From positions 1 through 11,975 of the forward strand of contig VGAF01000028.1 of the NCBI GenBank assembly GCA_016870855.1: DNA of 11,975 nucleotides, written 5' to 3'. The notes beneath the pieces are model-generated. The model worked only from the letters and a program-made list of their open reading frames with translations. It had not been told where the DNA came from and did not search any database. Of this stretch, positions 1 through 6,128 are shown piece after piece. The position numbers and the translations under genes are program-made. Position 1 is the first letter of the stretch. Each line of letters begins with the position of its first letter. This stretch comes from Actinomycetota bacterium. Lineage in GTDB: Bacteria; Actinomycetota; Actinomycetes; Nanopelagicales; Nanopelagicaceae.

Positions 1-858
1 CGAAATCTCTCTGAGAACTCCATCCGTGCGTATCTGGCTGATTTGGAGTCGATGCTCGCGCATGTAAATCAGATGGGAGTCACGGAGTTCTCAACTTTGC
101 AACTCGATCATCTCCGTTCTTGGCTCGCTAATCTTCAAATCAAAGGCGCTGCTCGCTCATCGATTACCCGGCGCGTGGTATCCATAAGAGCTTTCACTTT
201 TTGGGGAGCCAAACATGGCTGGCTTGAAAGGGACATTGGAAGGGACTTGATTGCTCCTAAGCCAGAGCGGCACTTACCCGAGATTCTCGATATTGATTCA
301 GCAGCAGAGTTGATTAAATATTTAGAGCAACGCGCGGGGGAGGACAAAACGCCGTCTTCTATTCGCGATCTCGCTATCGTCGAACTTCTTTATGGAACTG
401 GAATTCGAGTATCTGAATTGGTTGGAGTGGACCTCCAGGACATTGATCGTGAGCGTTTTACTTTAAGAGTGATTGGCAAGGGAAATCGGGAGCGAGTTGT
501 GCCGATTGGAAATCCTGCAATGCGCGCTATCGACACGTGGCTCGAAAAAGCTCGACCAACTCTTGCGAATGATTTAAGCGGTAGCGCCTTATTTATTGGC
601 TCGAGGGGCAAGCGGATAGATCCGCGAGTAGTAAGAGATATTGTTTATGAGGCTACTCAAGTGATTGGTAAAGAGATTAAAGTTGGACCACATGCACTTC
701 GCCACTCAGCTGCAACGCATCTACTCGAAGGCGGCGCTGATTTAAGAACTGTTCAAGAAATTCTTGGACATTCATCTCTATCTACAACCCAGATCTATAC
801 CCATGTAACCGAAGAGCGTTTGAAGCGAGCTTACGAACAAGCTCACCCACGCGCTTAG
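1..858 (+). CDS. xerC: XerC-like tyrosine recombinase (5' end outside window)
   Basis: Site-specific tyrosine recombinase; XerC/XerD enzymes resolve chromosome dimers at dif. The reading frame is open from base 1 and the first visible residues (RNLSENSIRAYLADLE) are the usual SAM-like core-binding helix, so the true start lies left of the window; a TTG at 43 is only an internal codon. The catalytic domain is complete: Arg at 406 (GTGIRVSEL), Lys at 478 (GKGNRERVVP), His and Arg at 691 and 700 (HALRHSAATHLL), His at 769 (LGHSSLSTTQ) and the nucleophile Tyr at 796 (IYTHV). It ends TAG at 858, 8 bp from the convergent glpX stop. A xerC-type gene near rpsB is common in Actinobacteria, which favours a housekeeping XerC over a phage or integron integrase. 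XerC versus XerD cannot be settled from this fragment. Confidence 0.87.
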   Translation, partial: RNLSENSIRAYLADLESMLAHVNQMGVTEFSTLQLDHLRSWLANLQIKGAARSSITRRVVSIRAFTFWGAKHGWLERDIGRDLIAPKPERHLPEILDIDSAAELIKYLEQRAGEDKTPSSIRDLAIVELLYGTGIRVSELVGVDLQDIDRERFTLRVIGKGNRERVVPIGNPAMRAIDTWLEKARPTLANDLSGSALFIGSRGKRIDPRVVRDIVYEATQVIGKEIKVGPHALRHSAATHLLEGGADLRTVQEILGHSSLSTTQIYTHVTEERLKRAYEQAHPRA

Positions 859-866
859 AAGTTCAG

Positions 867-1823
867 TTATCTAAGTGGATGTTCACTTTTTATTGTACGC
901 ACCGTCTTTGAGCGAGAGCGCATTACTAGTGAATTCGACTCAATATGAGTGCTAGTAAATCGAATTCCACTCAAGAGTTCTCCGTCAGTTATGCCGGTTG
1001 CGGCAAAGAAGACATCTTCACCCTTGACTAAATCATTCGTTGTTAAGACTTTCTCGAGGTCAAAGCCTCGATTCTGAGCCTCGCTTCGCTCGATATCGCT
1101 TCGTGGATAGAGCTGTCCTTGTATCTCCCCTCCAAGGCACTTCATTGCACATGCTGCGATTATGCCCTCGGGTGTTCCGCCAATTCCCATGAGCACATCT
1201 ATACCTGTTCCAGTCCTCGCAGATTCGACAGCACCAGCTACGTCTCCATCAGTGATAAAACGAATTCTTGCCCCCACTTCTCTAATCTCTTGAACTAGTT
1301 GTTCATGTCGGGGGCGATCTAACAAAACTACAGTCAATGATTCAACATCTCGACCTTTAGCCTTAGCAATTTTTTCAAGATTAACTCTTGTTGGAGCTGT
1401 AATGTCTATAACACCAACGGCATCTGCTCCCACCGCAATTTTCTTCATGTAGAAAATTGCAGTTGGATCAAACATAGTCCCACGCTCCGATAGTGCAATC
1501 ACGCTAATCGCGTTGGGCATACCCTTGGAGGTCAATGTTGTCCCGTCGATTGGATCTACAGCTACATCAACTCTTGGGCCGTTGCCGTCTCCAACTGATT
1601 CGCCATTGAAAAGCATAGGAGCGTCATCTTTTTCGCCCTCTCCAATGACAATGATTCCATCCATCGCCACTGTGTTAATCATTTTGCGCATTCCATCTAC
1701 AGCAGATTGGTCGGCTTCATTTTTTGAGCCTCGCCCAATCCATCGTGATGCCGCAATGGCAGCGGTTTCGGTTACACGAACTAACTCCAACGCAAGATTT
1801 CGTGATGGAGTGGAAGTGGTCAT
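867..1823 (-). CDS. glpX: class II fructose-1,6-bisphosphatase GlpX
   Basis: Hydrolyses fructose-1,6-bisphosphate to fructose-6-phosphate plus phosphate, the committed gluconeogenic step, in the cytoplasm. The 318-residue protein matches actinobacterial GlpX along its length: ELVRVTETAAIAASRWIGRG (11-30), GEGEKDDAPMLFNGE (61-75), VDPIDGTT (89-96), TDGDVAGAV (190-198) and GIGGTPEGIIAA (212-223). Residues aligned with the metal and catalytic ligands of E. coli GlpX (D33, E57, D85, D88, E213) are present as D38, E62, D90, D93 and E218, a constant offset of 5. The ATG at 1823 places RNLALELVRVTE near the N-terminus as in relatives; no strong ribosome binding site is visible. The C-terminus (KTVRTIKSEHPLR) seems about 20 residues shorter than in mycobacterial GlpX as I recall it. 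It is convergent with xerC and divergent from rpsB. Very likely functional. Confidence 0.96.
   Translation of the reverse strand: MTTSTPSRNLALELVRVTETAAIAASRWIGRGSKNEADQSAVDGMRKMINTVAMDGIIVIGEGEKDDAPMLFNGESVGDGNGPRVDVAVDPIDGTTLTSKGMPNAISVIALSERGTMFDPTAIFYMKKIAVGADAVGVIDITAPTRVNLEKIAKAKGRDVESLTVVLLDRPRHEQLVQEIREVGARIRFITDGDVAGAVESARTGTGIDVLMGIGGTPEGIIAACAMKCLGGEIQGQLYPRSDIERSEAQNRGFDLEKVLTTNDLVKGEDVFFAATGITDGELLSGIRFTSTHIESNSLVMRSRSKTVRTIKSEHPLR
873..891 (+). terminator. weak candidate intrinsic terminator after xerC
   Basis: AAGTG (873-877) pairs with CACTT (884-888), with a possible G-T pair inside and a 4-nt loop, and a run of T follows to 891. It lies 15 bp past the xerC stop and inside the 3' end of the convergent glpX gene. 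The stem is short and A/T-rich, so this is a low-confidence call; no better terminator was found for either gene. Confidence 0.25.
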
Positions 1824-1827
1824 GCGC

Positions 1828-1956
1828 TCAATCTACTCGCCGTCTTATTTCGTATTCATTGTCAACGACTTGGCTATCGGCGATTTTGGGTAGTTCCAAA
1901 ACCATCCCGCTAACTAAGCCGATGGCAAAGGCAACTATGAGAGCCAGGGCGCGCAC
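1828..1956 (-). CDS. possible 42-aa single-span membrane protein upstream of glpX
   Basis: I do not recognise this protein. The minus-strand frame opens after a TGA and has one usable start, GTG at 1956, giving 42 residues that end in TGA only 4 nt before the glpX ATG. It begins VRALALIVAFAIGLVSGMVL, a plausible membrane helix, followed by a charged tail (ELPKIADSQVVDNEYEIRRRVD). Codons just upstream would add KEQVRP, a positive stretch typical before a membrane segment, but no start codon covers them. A GCAGG about 8 nt before the GTG is a modest ribosome binding site. The tight coupling to glpX and the ordered composition favour a real gene. Against it are the short length, the GTG start and the absence of a known family. 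It could also be chance open frame in the glpX 5' region. Confidence 0.35.
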   Translation of the reverse strand: MRALALIVAFAIGLVSGMVLELPKIADSQVVDNEYEIRRRVD

Positions 1957-1987
1957 CGGCCGAACCTGCTCTTTTCTTGAGGTAAAT

Positions 1988-2013
1988 CCACCTTTCTCGC
2001 AGGAAAGCGGTGG
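1988..2013. other. imperfect hairpin in the glpX/rpsB divergent gap
   Basis: CCACC (1988-1992) pairs with GGTGG (2009-2013) and TTTC (1993-1996) with GAAA (2003-2006), leaving a 6-nt loop and a 2-nt bulge (GC, 2007-2008). No T-tract follows on either strand, so it does not look like a terminator. It lies upstream of the proposed rpsB start site, so if it acts as RNA it would belong to the glpX-side transcript. Function unknown. Apart from this and the small minus-strand ORF, I see nothing definite between 1957 and 2036. Confidence 0.3.
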
Positions 2014-2036
2014 AAAAGTGCACGCTCCGTCTCAGG

Positions 2037-2042
2037 TAGGAT
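2037..2042 (+). promoter_or_regulatory. candidate -10 box for the rpsB operon
   Basis: TAGGAT at 2037-2042 fits the actinobacterial TANNNT -10 pattern and would place transcription start near 2049-2050, immediately before the first leader hairpin. The -35 is poor: TGGAAA at 2011-2016 has four matches to TTGACA but a 20-nt spacer. The fit between the predicted start and the onset of leader structure is the main support. Confidence 0.35.
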
Positions 2043-2048
2043 TCCGCC

Positions 2049-2226
2049 CGCACAGAGAAATCTGTGACTTCACGCGTCTACCTCTCCTCGCCGCTCGCGA
2101 GAAAAAGAGGAAGCCATTTCGGTCCAGCTCGTAAGAGTTGGTCGGTGCCAAGACGCTAGAGAGTTAGCAAATCGCTAGCTCATCAACCGAGGCGAACGAA
2201 AAGTTCGCATGAAGGAGCGTGCCGCC
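2049..2226 (+). promoter_or_regulatory. structured 5' leader of rpsB
   Basis: About 178 nt lie between the proposed start site and the rpsB ATG, with four stems in series. (1) CACAGA 2051-2056 / TCTGTG 2061-2066, closed by a GAAA tetraloop. (2) CCTCT 2081-2085 / AGAGG 2106-2110, enclosing CTCGC 2087-2091 / GCGAG 2097-2101. (3) CCAGCTC 2124-2130 / GAGTTGG 2135-2141, one G-U pair, closed by GTAA, a GNRA-type loop. (4) GCGAAC 2192-2197 / GTTCGC 2203-2208 with a GAAAA loop, ending 3 nt before the AAGGAG ribosome binding site (2212-2217). CTCCT in stem 2 (2084-2088) could instead pair with AGGAG at 2213-2217. Ribosomal protein genes often carry autoregulatory leaders, and S2 represses rpsB in gammaproteobacteria. 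That this leader binds S2 is inference. Confidence 0.45.
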
Positions 2227-3051
2227 ATGGCGGTTGTAACAATGCGAGAACTCCTCGACAGCGGTGTTCATTTCGGACACCAGACTCGTCGCTGGAATCC
2301 AAAGATGAAGCGCTTCATCTTCACTGAGCGCAACGGTATCTACATCATCGATATCCAACAGTCACTTGCTCTTATCGATAAGGCATATGACTTCGTTAAG
2401 GACACAGTCGCCAAAGGCGGAAACATCCTTTTTGTTGGCACAAAGAAGCAGGCACATGAGCCGATCCAATCTCAAGCAAAGCGAGTTGGAATGCCATGGG
2501 TAACTGAGCGTTGGCTCGGTGGAATGCTCACCAACTTCCCAACTGTTTACAAGCGCGTACAGCGCCTAAAAGAACTCGAAGCGCTAGAGGCTTCAAATGA
2601 TCAAGTTTTAACCAAGAAGGAACTTCTACTTCTCCGCCGCGAGCGCGAGAAGCTGCATAAGAACCTCGATGGAATCCGAAATATGACCAAGCTTCCAGCT
2701 GCTATCTGGGTTATCGATACAAAGCTAGAGCACCTCGCTGTTGCCGAAGCGAAGAAGCTAGGAATTCCTGTCATCGCAATCCTTGATACAAATTGCGATC
2801 CAGATGAAGTTGATTTCAAGATTCCTGGAAATGATGATGCAATCCGTTCTATCTCTCTGCTAACTCGCGTCATCTCTGATGCAATCGCAGCTGGTCTCCA
2901 AGCTCGTTCTGCCAATGTCGCAAAGGAAGCGGCGGAAGCAGCAAAGGCTGGAGCTGAAACTGTTGCTGCCGGAGAGCCACTTGCTGATTGGGAGAAAGAA
3001 CTTCTTGGCGCACCTGCTGCCGAAGGCTCAACTGAAACGGCAGGTTCATAA
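2227..3051 (+). CDS. rpsB: 30S ribosomal protein S2
   Basis: Essential small-subunit protein that bridges the 30S head and body and helps dock S1 where S1 is present. The start chosen is ATG 2227, giving 274 residues that begin MAVVTMRELLDSGVHFGHQTRRWNP, the standard actinobacterial N-terminus. An upstream in-frame ATG at 2209 would add MKERAA, whose codons overlap the AAGGAG ribosome binding site (2212-2217, 9 nt from ATG 2227), so it is rejected. Family signatures are clear: RWLGGMLTNF and the C-terminal PDEVDFKIPGNDDAIRSI block. The last 40 or so residues are an Ala/Glu-rich tail, usual in Actinobacteria. The stop TAA is followed directly by the tsf start. It is first in the translation operon and preceded by a structured leader. 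Confidence 0.98.
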   Translation: MAVVTMRELLDSGVHFGHQTRRWNPKMKRFIFTERNGIYIIDIQQSLALIDKAYDFVKDTVAKGGNILFVGTKKQAHEPIQSQAKRVGMPWVTERWLGGMLTNFPTVYKRVQRLKELEALEASNDQVLTKKELLLLRREREKLHKNLDGIRNMTKLPAAIWVIDTKLEHLAVAEAKKLGIPVIAILDTNCDPDEVDFKIPGNDDAIRSISLLTRVISDAIAAGLQARSANVAKEAAEAAKAGAETVAAGEPLADWEKELLGAPAAEGSTETAGS

Positions 3052-3879
3052 GTGGCATACACAGCAGAAGATGTAAAGCGCCTGCGCGAAGTGACCGCGG
3101 CCGGAATGCTCGATTGCAAGAAAGCGCTCGATGAGACCGGTGGGGATTTCGATAAGGCGATTGAAGTAATTCGCGTTAAGGGACTTAAGGGCGTCACTAA
3201 GCGTGAAGGTCGCTCTACCTCAAATGGTCTGGTTGCCGCTAAGTCATCAGATTCAACCGCTGTTTTGCTAGAGCTAAATTGTGAGACTGACTTCGTTGCC
3301 AAGGGTGAACGCTTCCAAGCAGTTGCAGAAGAGTTGGTAACTCATCTCTTCACCTCAAAGCAATCCGACCTCAATGCATTTATCGCATCAAGTCTTCCTT
3401 CTGGAAAGACAGTTCAAGCTGCAATCGATGAAGCAAATGCAACTCTTGGTGAGAAGGTTGAACTTCGCCGAATCGCTGTGATCGATGGAAGTGCCAATGC
3501 GCTTTACCTACACCGCACGAGCCCAGATTTGCCACCACAAGTTGGTGTCTTGGTCGCGCTGGATAAGGCAAACAATGAAGTTGGTAAGGATGTCGCACAG
3601 CACATTGCAGCATTCGCACCGCAATACCTAAATCGTGACGAGATCCCAGCTGATGTCATCGCAAATGAGCGACGTCTTGCTGAAGAGACAGCTCGTAACG
3701 AAGGTAAGCCAGAAGCCTCGATTGCAAAGATCGTCGATGGTCGCGTTACTGGTTTCGTAAAGGAAGTTGCTCTTTTGGAGCAGGCCTTTGCCAAAGACCA
3801 GAAGAAGAGCGTCCAGCAGGTCGCAAACGAGGGTGGAGTTGCGATCACAAAGTTCTACCGCTTCCGCGTAGGACAGTAA
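3052..3879 (+). CDS. tsf: elongation factor Ts
   Basis: Guanine-nucleotide exchange factor that releases GDP from EF-Tu. The 275-residue protein has the N-terminal UBA-like domain (MAYTAEDVKRLREVTAAGMLDCKKALDE, residues 1-28), the linker (GLKGVTKREGRST) and the core motif CETDFVAKGERF, in which D80 and F81 match in number the Asp-Phe pair of E. coli EF-Ts that disturbs the EF-Tu magnesium site. The C-terminus ends GGVAITKFYRFRVGQ. The start is a GTG abutting the rpsB TAA with zero gap. Only a weak GGCAGG, 8 nt upstream inside rpsB, could act as ribosome binding site, so initiation probably relies on termination-reinitiation from rpsB. Its order after rpsB is nearly universal. Confidence 0.98.
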   Translation: MAYTAEDVKRLREVTAAGMLDCKKALDETGGDFDKAIEVIRVKGLKGVTKREGRSTSNGLVAAKSSDSTAVLLELNCETDFVAKGERFQAVAEELVTHLFTSKQSDLNAFIASSLPSGKTVQAAIDEANATLGEKVELRRIAVIDGSANALYLHRTSPDLPPQVGVLVALDKANNEVGKDVAQHIAAFAPQYLNRDEIPADVIANERRLAEETARNEGKPEASIAKIVDGRVTGFVKEVALLEQAFAKDQKKSVQQVANEGGVAITKFYRFRVGQ

Positions 3880-3912
3880 GGCGCCCTCGAATAGGTACCA
3901 AGAACTAAGAAG

Positions 3913-3918
3913 TAGAAT
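3913..3918 (+). promoter_or_regulatory. possible internal -10 box before pyrH
   Basis: TAGAAT at 3913-3918 sits in the 61-bp tsf-pyrH gap and would start transcription near 3925, at the base of the pyrH hairpin. No convincing -35 lies 16-18 nt upstream. The same hexamer recurs before frr. Low confidence. Confidence 0.25.
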
Positions 3919-3923
3919 CAGGC

Positions 3924-3990
3924 CCGGAAGGAGCACTCGAATGGCAAATGAACGTAAGAGCTATAAACGAGTGCTCCTTAAGCTTTCCGG
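3924..3990 (+). promoter_or_regulatory. hairpin burying the pyrH ribosome binding site
   Basis: AAGGAGCACTCG (3928-3939) and CGAGTGCTCCTT (3968-3979) form a perfect 12-bp inverted repeat with a 28-nt loop. The 5' arm contains the entire AAGGAG ribosome binding site of pyrH. The start codon (3941-3943) is at the edge of the loop, and the 3' arm is codons 10-13 (Arg-Val-Leu-Leu). CCGG at 3924-3927 can also pair with CCGG at 3987-3990 across a 7-nt bulge, extending the stem to 16 pairs. As RNA this should block initiation until it is opened. The repeat is directly visible; a regulatory role is inferred. Confidence 0.55.
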
Positions 3991-4663
3991 AGAAGTTTTC
4001 GGTGGCGAAAAAGGTCTTGGTGTTGATCCAGATGTCGTAAACGATGTTGCAAAACAGATAGCGGACGTTGTCCGATCTGGAGTTGAAGTAGCGATCGTGG
4101 TCGGCGGTGGAAATTATTTCCGCGGCGCTGAGCTACAACAGCGCGGAATGGATCGAGCTCGCGCTGATTACATGGGAATGCTCGGAACCGTAATGAACTG
4201 TCTGGCGCTCCAAGATTTCCTAGAGAAAGAGGGAATCGATACTCGAGTGCAAACCGCAATCACCATGGGACAAGTTGCCGAGCCATATATCCCTCGTCGC
4301 TCAATTCGCCATCTTGAAAAAGGCCGCGTAGTTATATTCGGTGCTGGAGCTGGAATGCCGTTCTTTACCACCGATACCGTTGCTGCCCAGCGCGCGCTCG
4401 AGATTGGCGTTGATGCGCTCCTTCTCGCCAAGAGCGGAGTCGACGGCGTTTATTCTGCCGATCCGCGCAAGGATAAGAGCGCAACTAAGTTTGATTACAT
4501 CTCCTACAACGATGTACTTTCAAAGTCACTTGCGGTCGCAGATGCTGCTGCATTTAGCCTCTGCCGCGAGAACAAGTTACCTATTGTCGTCTTTAATCTC
4601 TTAGAGAAGGGCAATATCGCTCGAGCAGTACGTGGCGAAAAGATTGGAACGTTGGTCAATTAG
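3941..4663 (+). CDS. pyrH: UMP kinase
   Basis: Phosphorylates UMP to UDP with ATP, the step that commits uridylate to all pyrimidine nucleotide pools; bacterial forms are hexameric amino-acid-kinase-fold enzymes. The 240-residue length is standard. Motifs: KLSGE (14-18, phosphate-binding Lys), VGGGNYFRG (54-62), DYMGMLGTVMN (77-87), the glycine-rich FGAGAGMPFFTTD (133-145), LLLAKSGVDGVYSADP (160-175) and the C-terminal GTLVN. The start is ATG 3941 with GGAAGGAG 7 nt upstream, but that site lies in a 12-bp hairpin formed with codons 10-13, so translation may be controlled. It lies 61 bp after tsf and 40 bp before frr, the usual operon order. Confidence 0.98.
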   Translation: MANERKSYKRVLLKLSGEVFGGEKGLGVDPDVVNDVAKQIADVVRSGVEVAIVVGGGNYFRGAELQQRGMDRARADYMGMLGTVMNCLALQDFLEKEGIDTRVQTAITMGQVAEPYIPRRSIRHLEKGRVVIFGAGAGMPFFTTDTVAAQRALEIGVDALLLAKSGVDGVYSADPRKDKSATKFDYISYNDVLSKSLAVADAAAFSLCRENKLPIVVFNLLEKGNIARAVRGEKIGTLVN

Positions 4664-4679
4664 ACCTACGAAATAGAAT
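4652..4679 (+). promoter_or_regulatory. possible internal promoter before frr
   Basis: TAGAAT at 4674-4679 has a partial -35, TTGGTC (4652-4657), 16 nt upstream that overlaps the end of pyrH. The predicted start near 4686 would give a leader of about 18 nt containing the AAAGGAG ribosome binding site (4693-4699). The gene could equally be read only as part of the operon. Confidence 0.3.
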
Positions 4680-4703
4680 GAGTAAATCGATTAAAGGAGC
4701 GTC

Positions 4704-5264
4704 ATGACAACCCAGAGTGTTCTCGCAGATGCGAATACCAAGATGAATAAGGCTGTCGATGTCGCCAAGGAGGACTTCGCCGCTATTAGGACCGGTCGCG
4801 CCCATCCATCTATGTTTGCCAAAATCATGGTCGATTACTACGGAACGCCTACGCCGCTTTCACAACTTGCAACAGTTCAAGTCCCCGAGGCTCGCCTTGC
4901 AATGATCACTCCCTACGACAAGGGCGCTACTGCTTCGATTGAGAAGGCAATTCGTGAATCAGATTTAGGCGTAAATCCTGGTGGCGATGGAAATGTAATC
5001 CGCGTTAATTTCCCTCAATTAACTGAAGAGCGTCGCAAAGAGTTCATCAAGGTGGCTAAGGCAAAGGCAGAAGATTCACGTGTGGCTATCCGCGCTATCC
5101 GTCGTAACGCAAAAGAGGCGATGGAGAAGCTTGAGAAAGATGGCGGTATTAGTAAGGACGACTTAACTCGTGGCGAGAAGGAACTTGAGAAAATCACGGG
5201 CGATCATGTTCATAAAATCGATGATTTGCTAAAGCATAAAGAGGCGGAACTTCTCGAGGTTTAA
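4704..5264 (+). CDS. frr: ribosome recycling factor
   Basis: With EF-G, splits post-termination ribosomes into subunits. The protein has 186 residues, within the usual 185-187. The N-terminal half of domain I has the RTGRAHP motif (29-35); the beta-domain II covers about residues 31-105 (YYGTPTPLSQLATVQVPEARLAMITPYD, IRESDLGVNPGGDGNVIRVNFPQLTEERR); the C-terminal helices contain VAIRAIRRNA (127-136), the Arg-rich helix that contacts 23S rRNA, and end in a charged coiled coil. Start ATG 4704 follows AAAGGAG by 4 nt. The stop TAA at 5262-5264 lies in a small hairpin, 15 bp before cdsA. Confidence 0.98.
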   Translation: MTTQSVLADANTKMNKAVDVAKEDFAAIRTGRAHPSMFAKIMVDYYGTPTPLSQLATVQVPEARLAMITPYDKGATASIEKAIRESDLGVNPGGDGNVIRVNFPQLTEERRKEFIKVAKAKAEDSRVAIRAIRRNAKEAMEKLEKDGGISKDDLTRGEKELEKITGDHVHKIDDLLKHKEAELLEV

Positions 5265-5269
5265 CCTCG
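5255..5269 (+). promoter_or_regulatory. hairpin at the frr stop codon
   Basis: CGAGGT (5255-5260) and ACCTCG (5264-5269) form a perfect 6-bp inverted repeat around TTA, spanning the frr stop. No T-run follows, so it is not an intrinsic terminator. As RNA it could pause ribosomes or shield the 3' end between frr and cdsA. Its small loop makes the strength uncertain. Confidence 0.3.
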
Positions 5270-5279
5270 CGAGAGCCAC

Positions 5280-6125
5280 ATGAGCGATCTCCACTCTATA
5301 AACGAGGCGATCAATAAGAAGGCAGGTCGCAAGCTAATCCCATCAATCTTGGTCGGACTTGCTCTGCTCGGAATCATCTTTTCCACGATTGCTTTTGTTC
5401 CAATACTCTTCGGGCTCTTTGTTCTAATAGCAGTTCTTCTCGCGCTCCATGAACTAAGTGCAGCTTTTAACGCTCGAGAATTGAAAGTGAATTTCACTCA
5501 TCTTTCGATTGCTACAACCGCGGTGATTGCCAGTTCGTGGTTTGCCGGACTTCCCGGTCTCGCAATTTCTATCGTTGCCTCAATCATTGGGTTGCTCTTA
5601 CTTCAACTTCTTAATGGAACTACAGGCTTCGTTAAAAGTGCTACAGCTACAACCTTTGCTCTGATGTACCCAGGTTTCATCTCCGGATTTATCTTCTTAT
5701 TGGCGAGATCCGGCGATGGCTTTGCCTACATCTCTCTACTCGTAATAGCGGTTGGCTTAAATGACACCTTTGCTTATCTAACTGGCGTTCTAATTGGAAA
5801 ACATCCAATGGCGCCAAAGATCTCACCGAAGAAGACCTGGGAGGGATTCATCGGCGGATTAATTTTTGCGGCGACCGGAAGCGCCTTTGCCTTTAACTGT
5901 CTCTTAGATCAAGAACTTTGGGTTGGTGCGCTCGCCGGAGTGATTGGTGCGCTCGCGGCAACGACTGGTGATTTGATTGAGAGCGCCATCAAGCGCGATC
6001 TATCGCTAAAGGATATGGGAACGCTCCTTCCCGGCCATGGCGGAATGCTGGATCGCCTAGATGCAGCTCTCATTACTGCGCCCGTCTTCTGGTGCATCAT
6101 CGAACTCATTAAGCGATTTGGTTGA
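5280..6125 (+). CDS. cdsA: phosphatidate cytidylyltransferase (CDP-diacylglycerol synthase)
   Basis: Integral membrane enzyme that makes CDP-diacylglycerol from phosphatidic acid and CTP, the entry to phosphatidylglycerol, cardiolipin and phosphatidylinositol. The 281 residues are strongly hydrophobic, with several membrane spans (for example 20-60, 76-112, 128-142, 150-172, 190-208, 216-230). The family signature is intact at 235-261: S, then KR (238-239), KD (244-245), HGG (253-255), DR (258-259) and D261. The SPKKTWEG motif (182-189) precedes it. Start ATG 5280 has only a weak site (GCGAGAG, 5269-5275). It uses the CTP that the nearby pyrH pathway ultimately supplies, though the gene order is simply the common actinobacterial one. 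Confidence 0.97.
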   Translation: MSDLHSINEAINKKAGRKLIPSILVGLALLGIIFSTIAFVPILFGLFVLIAVLLALHELSAAFNARELKVNFTHLSIATTAVIASSWFAGLPGLAISIVASIIGLLLLQLLNGTTGFVKSATATTFALMYPGFISGFIFLLARSGDGFAYISLLVIAVGLNDTFAYLTGVLIGKHPMAPKISPKKTWEGFIGGLIFAATGSAFAFNCLLDQELWVGALAGVIGALAATTGDLIESAIKRDLSLKDMGTLLPGHGGMLDRLDAALITAPVFWCIIELIKRFG

Positions 6126-6128
6126 TAA

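Noticed and set aside
827..844. GAGCTT / AAGCTC 6-bp hairpin near the end of xerC, considered as a terminator for glpX on the minus strand.
   Set aside because: No T-run follows on either strand, and the arms are ordinary coding sequence.
1..858. The tyrosine recombinase as a sign of an integrated element or integron.
   Set aside because: No attachment repeats, no cassette or phage genes, and the housekeeping context beside rpsB fits chromosomal XerC.
2018..2134. GTG-started plus-strand ORF of about 38 codons ending in a basic tail, between glpX and rpsB.
   Set aside because: It overlaps the proposed rpsB leader hairpins, its composition looks arbitrary, and its frame continues open backwards across the glpX antisense strand, so it is best explained as shadow frame.
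2222..2233. CCGCCATGGCGG, a perfect 12-bp palindrome centred on the rpsB start codon, which also resembles a Kozak sequence.
   Set aside because: As RNA it leaves no room for a loop, and the downstream half is fixed by the conserved MAVV codons. The Kozak resemblance has no meaning in a bacterium.
2601..3302. Long minus-strand open frame (233 codons) antisense to rpsB/tsf.
   Set aside because: Low-complexity Ser/Ala-rich product of the reverse frame of a well-supported gene pair; no ribosome binding site or recognisable domain.
4654..4666. GGTC / GACC stem around the pyrH stop, considered as a terminator.
   Set aside because: Only four pairs and no T-tract.
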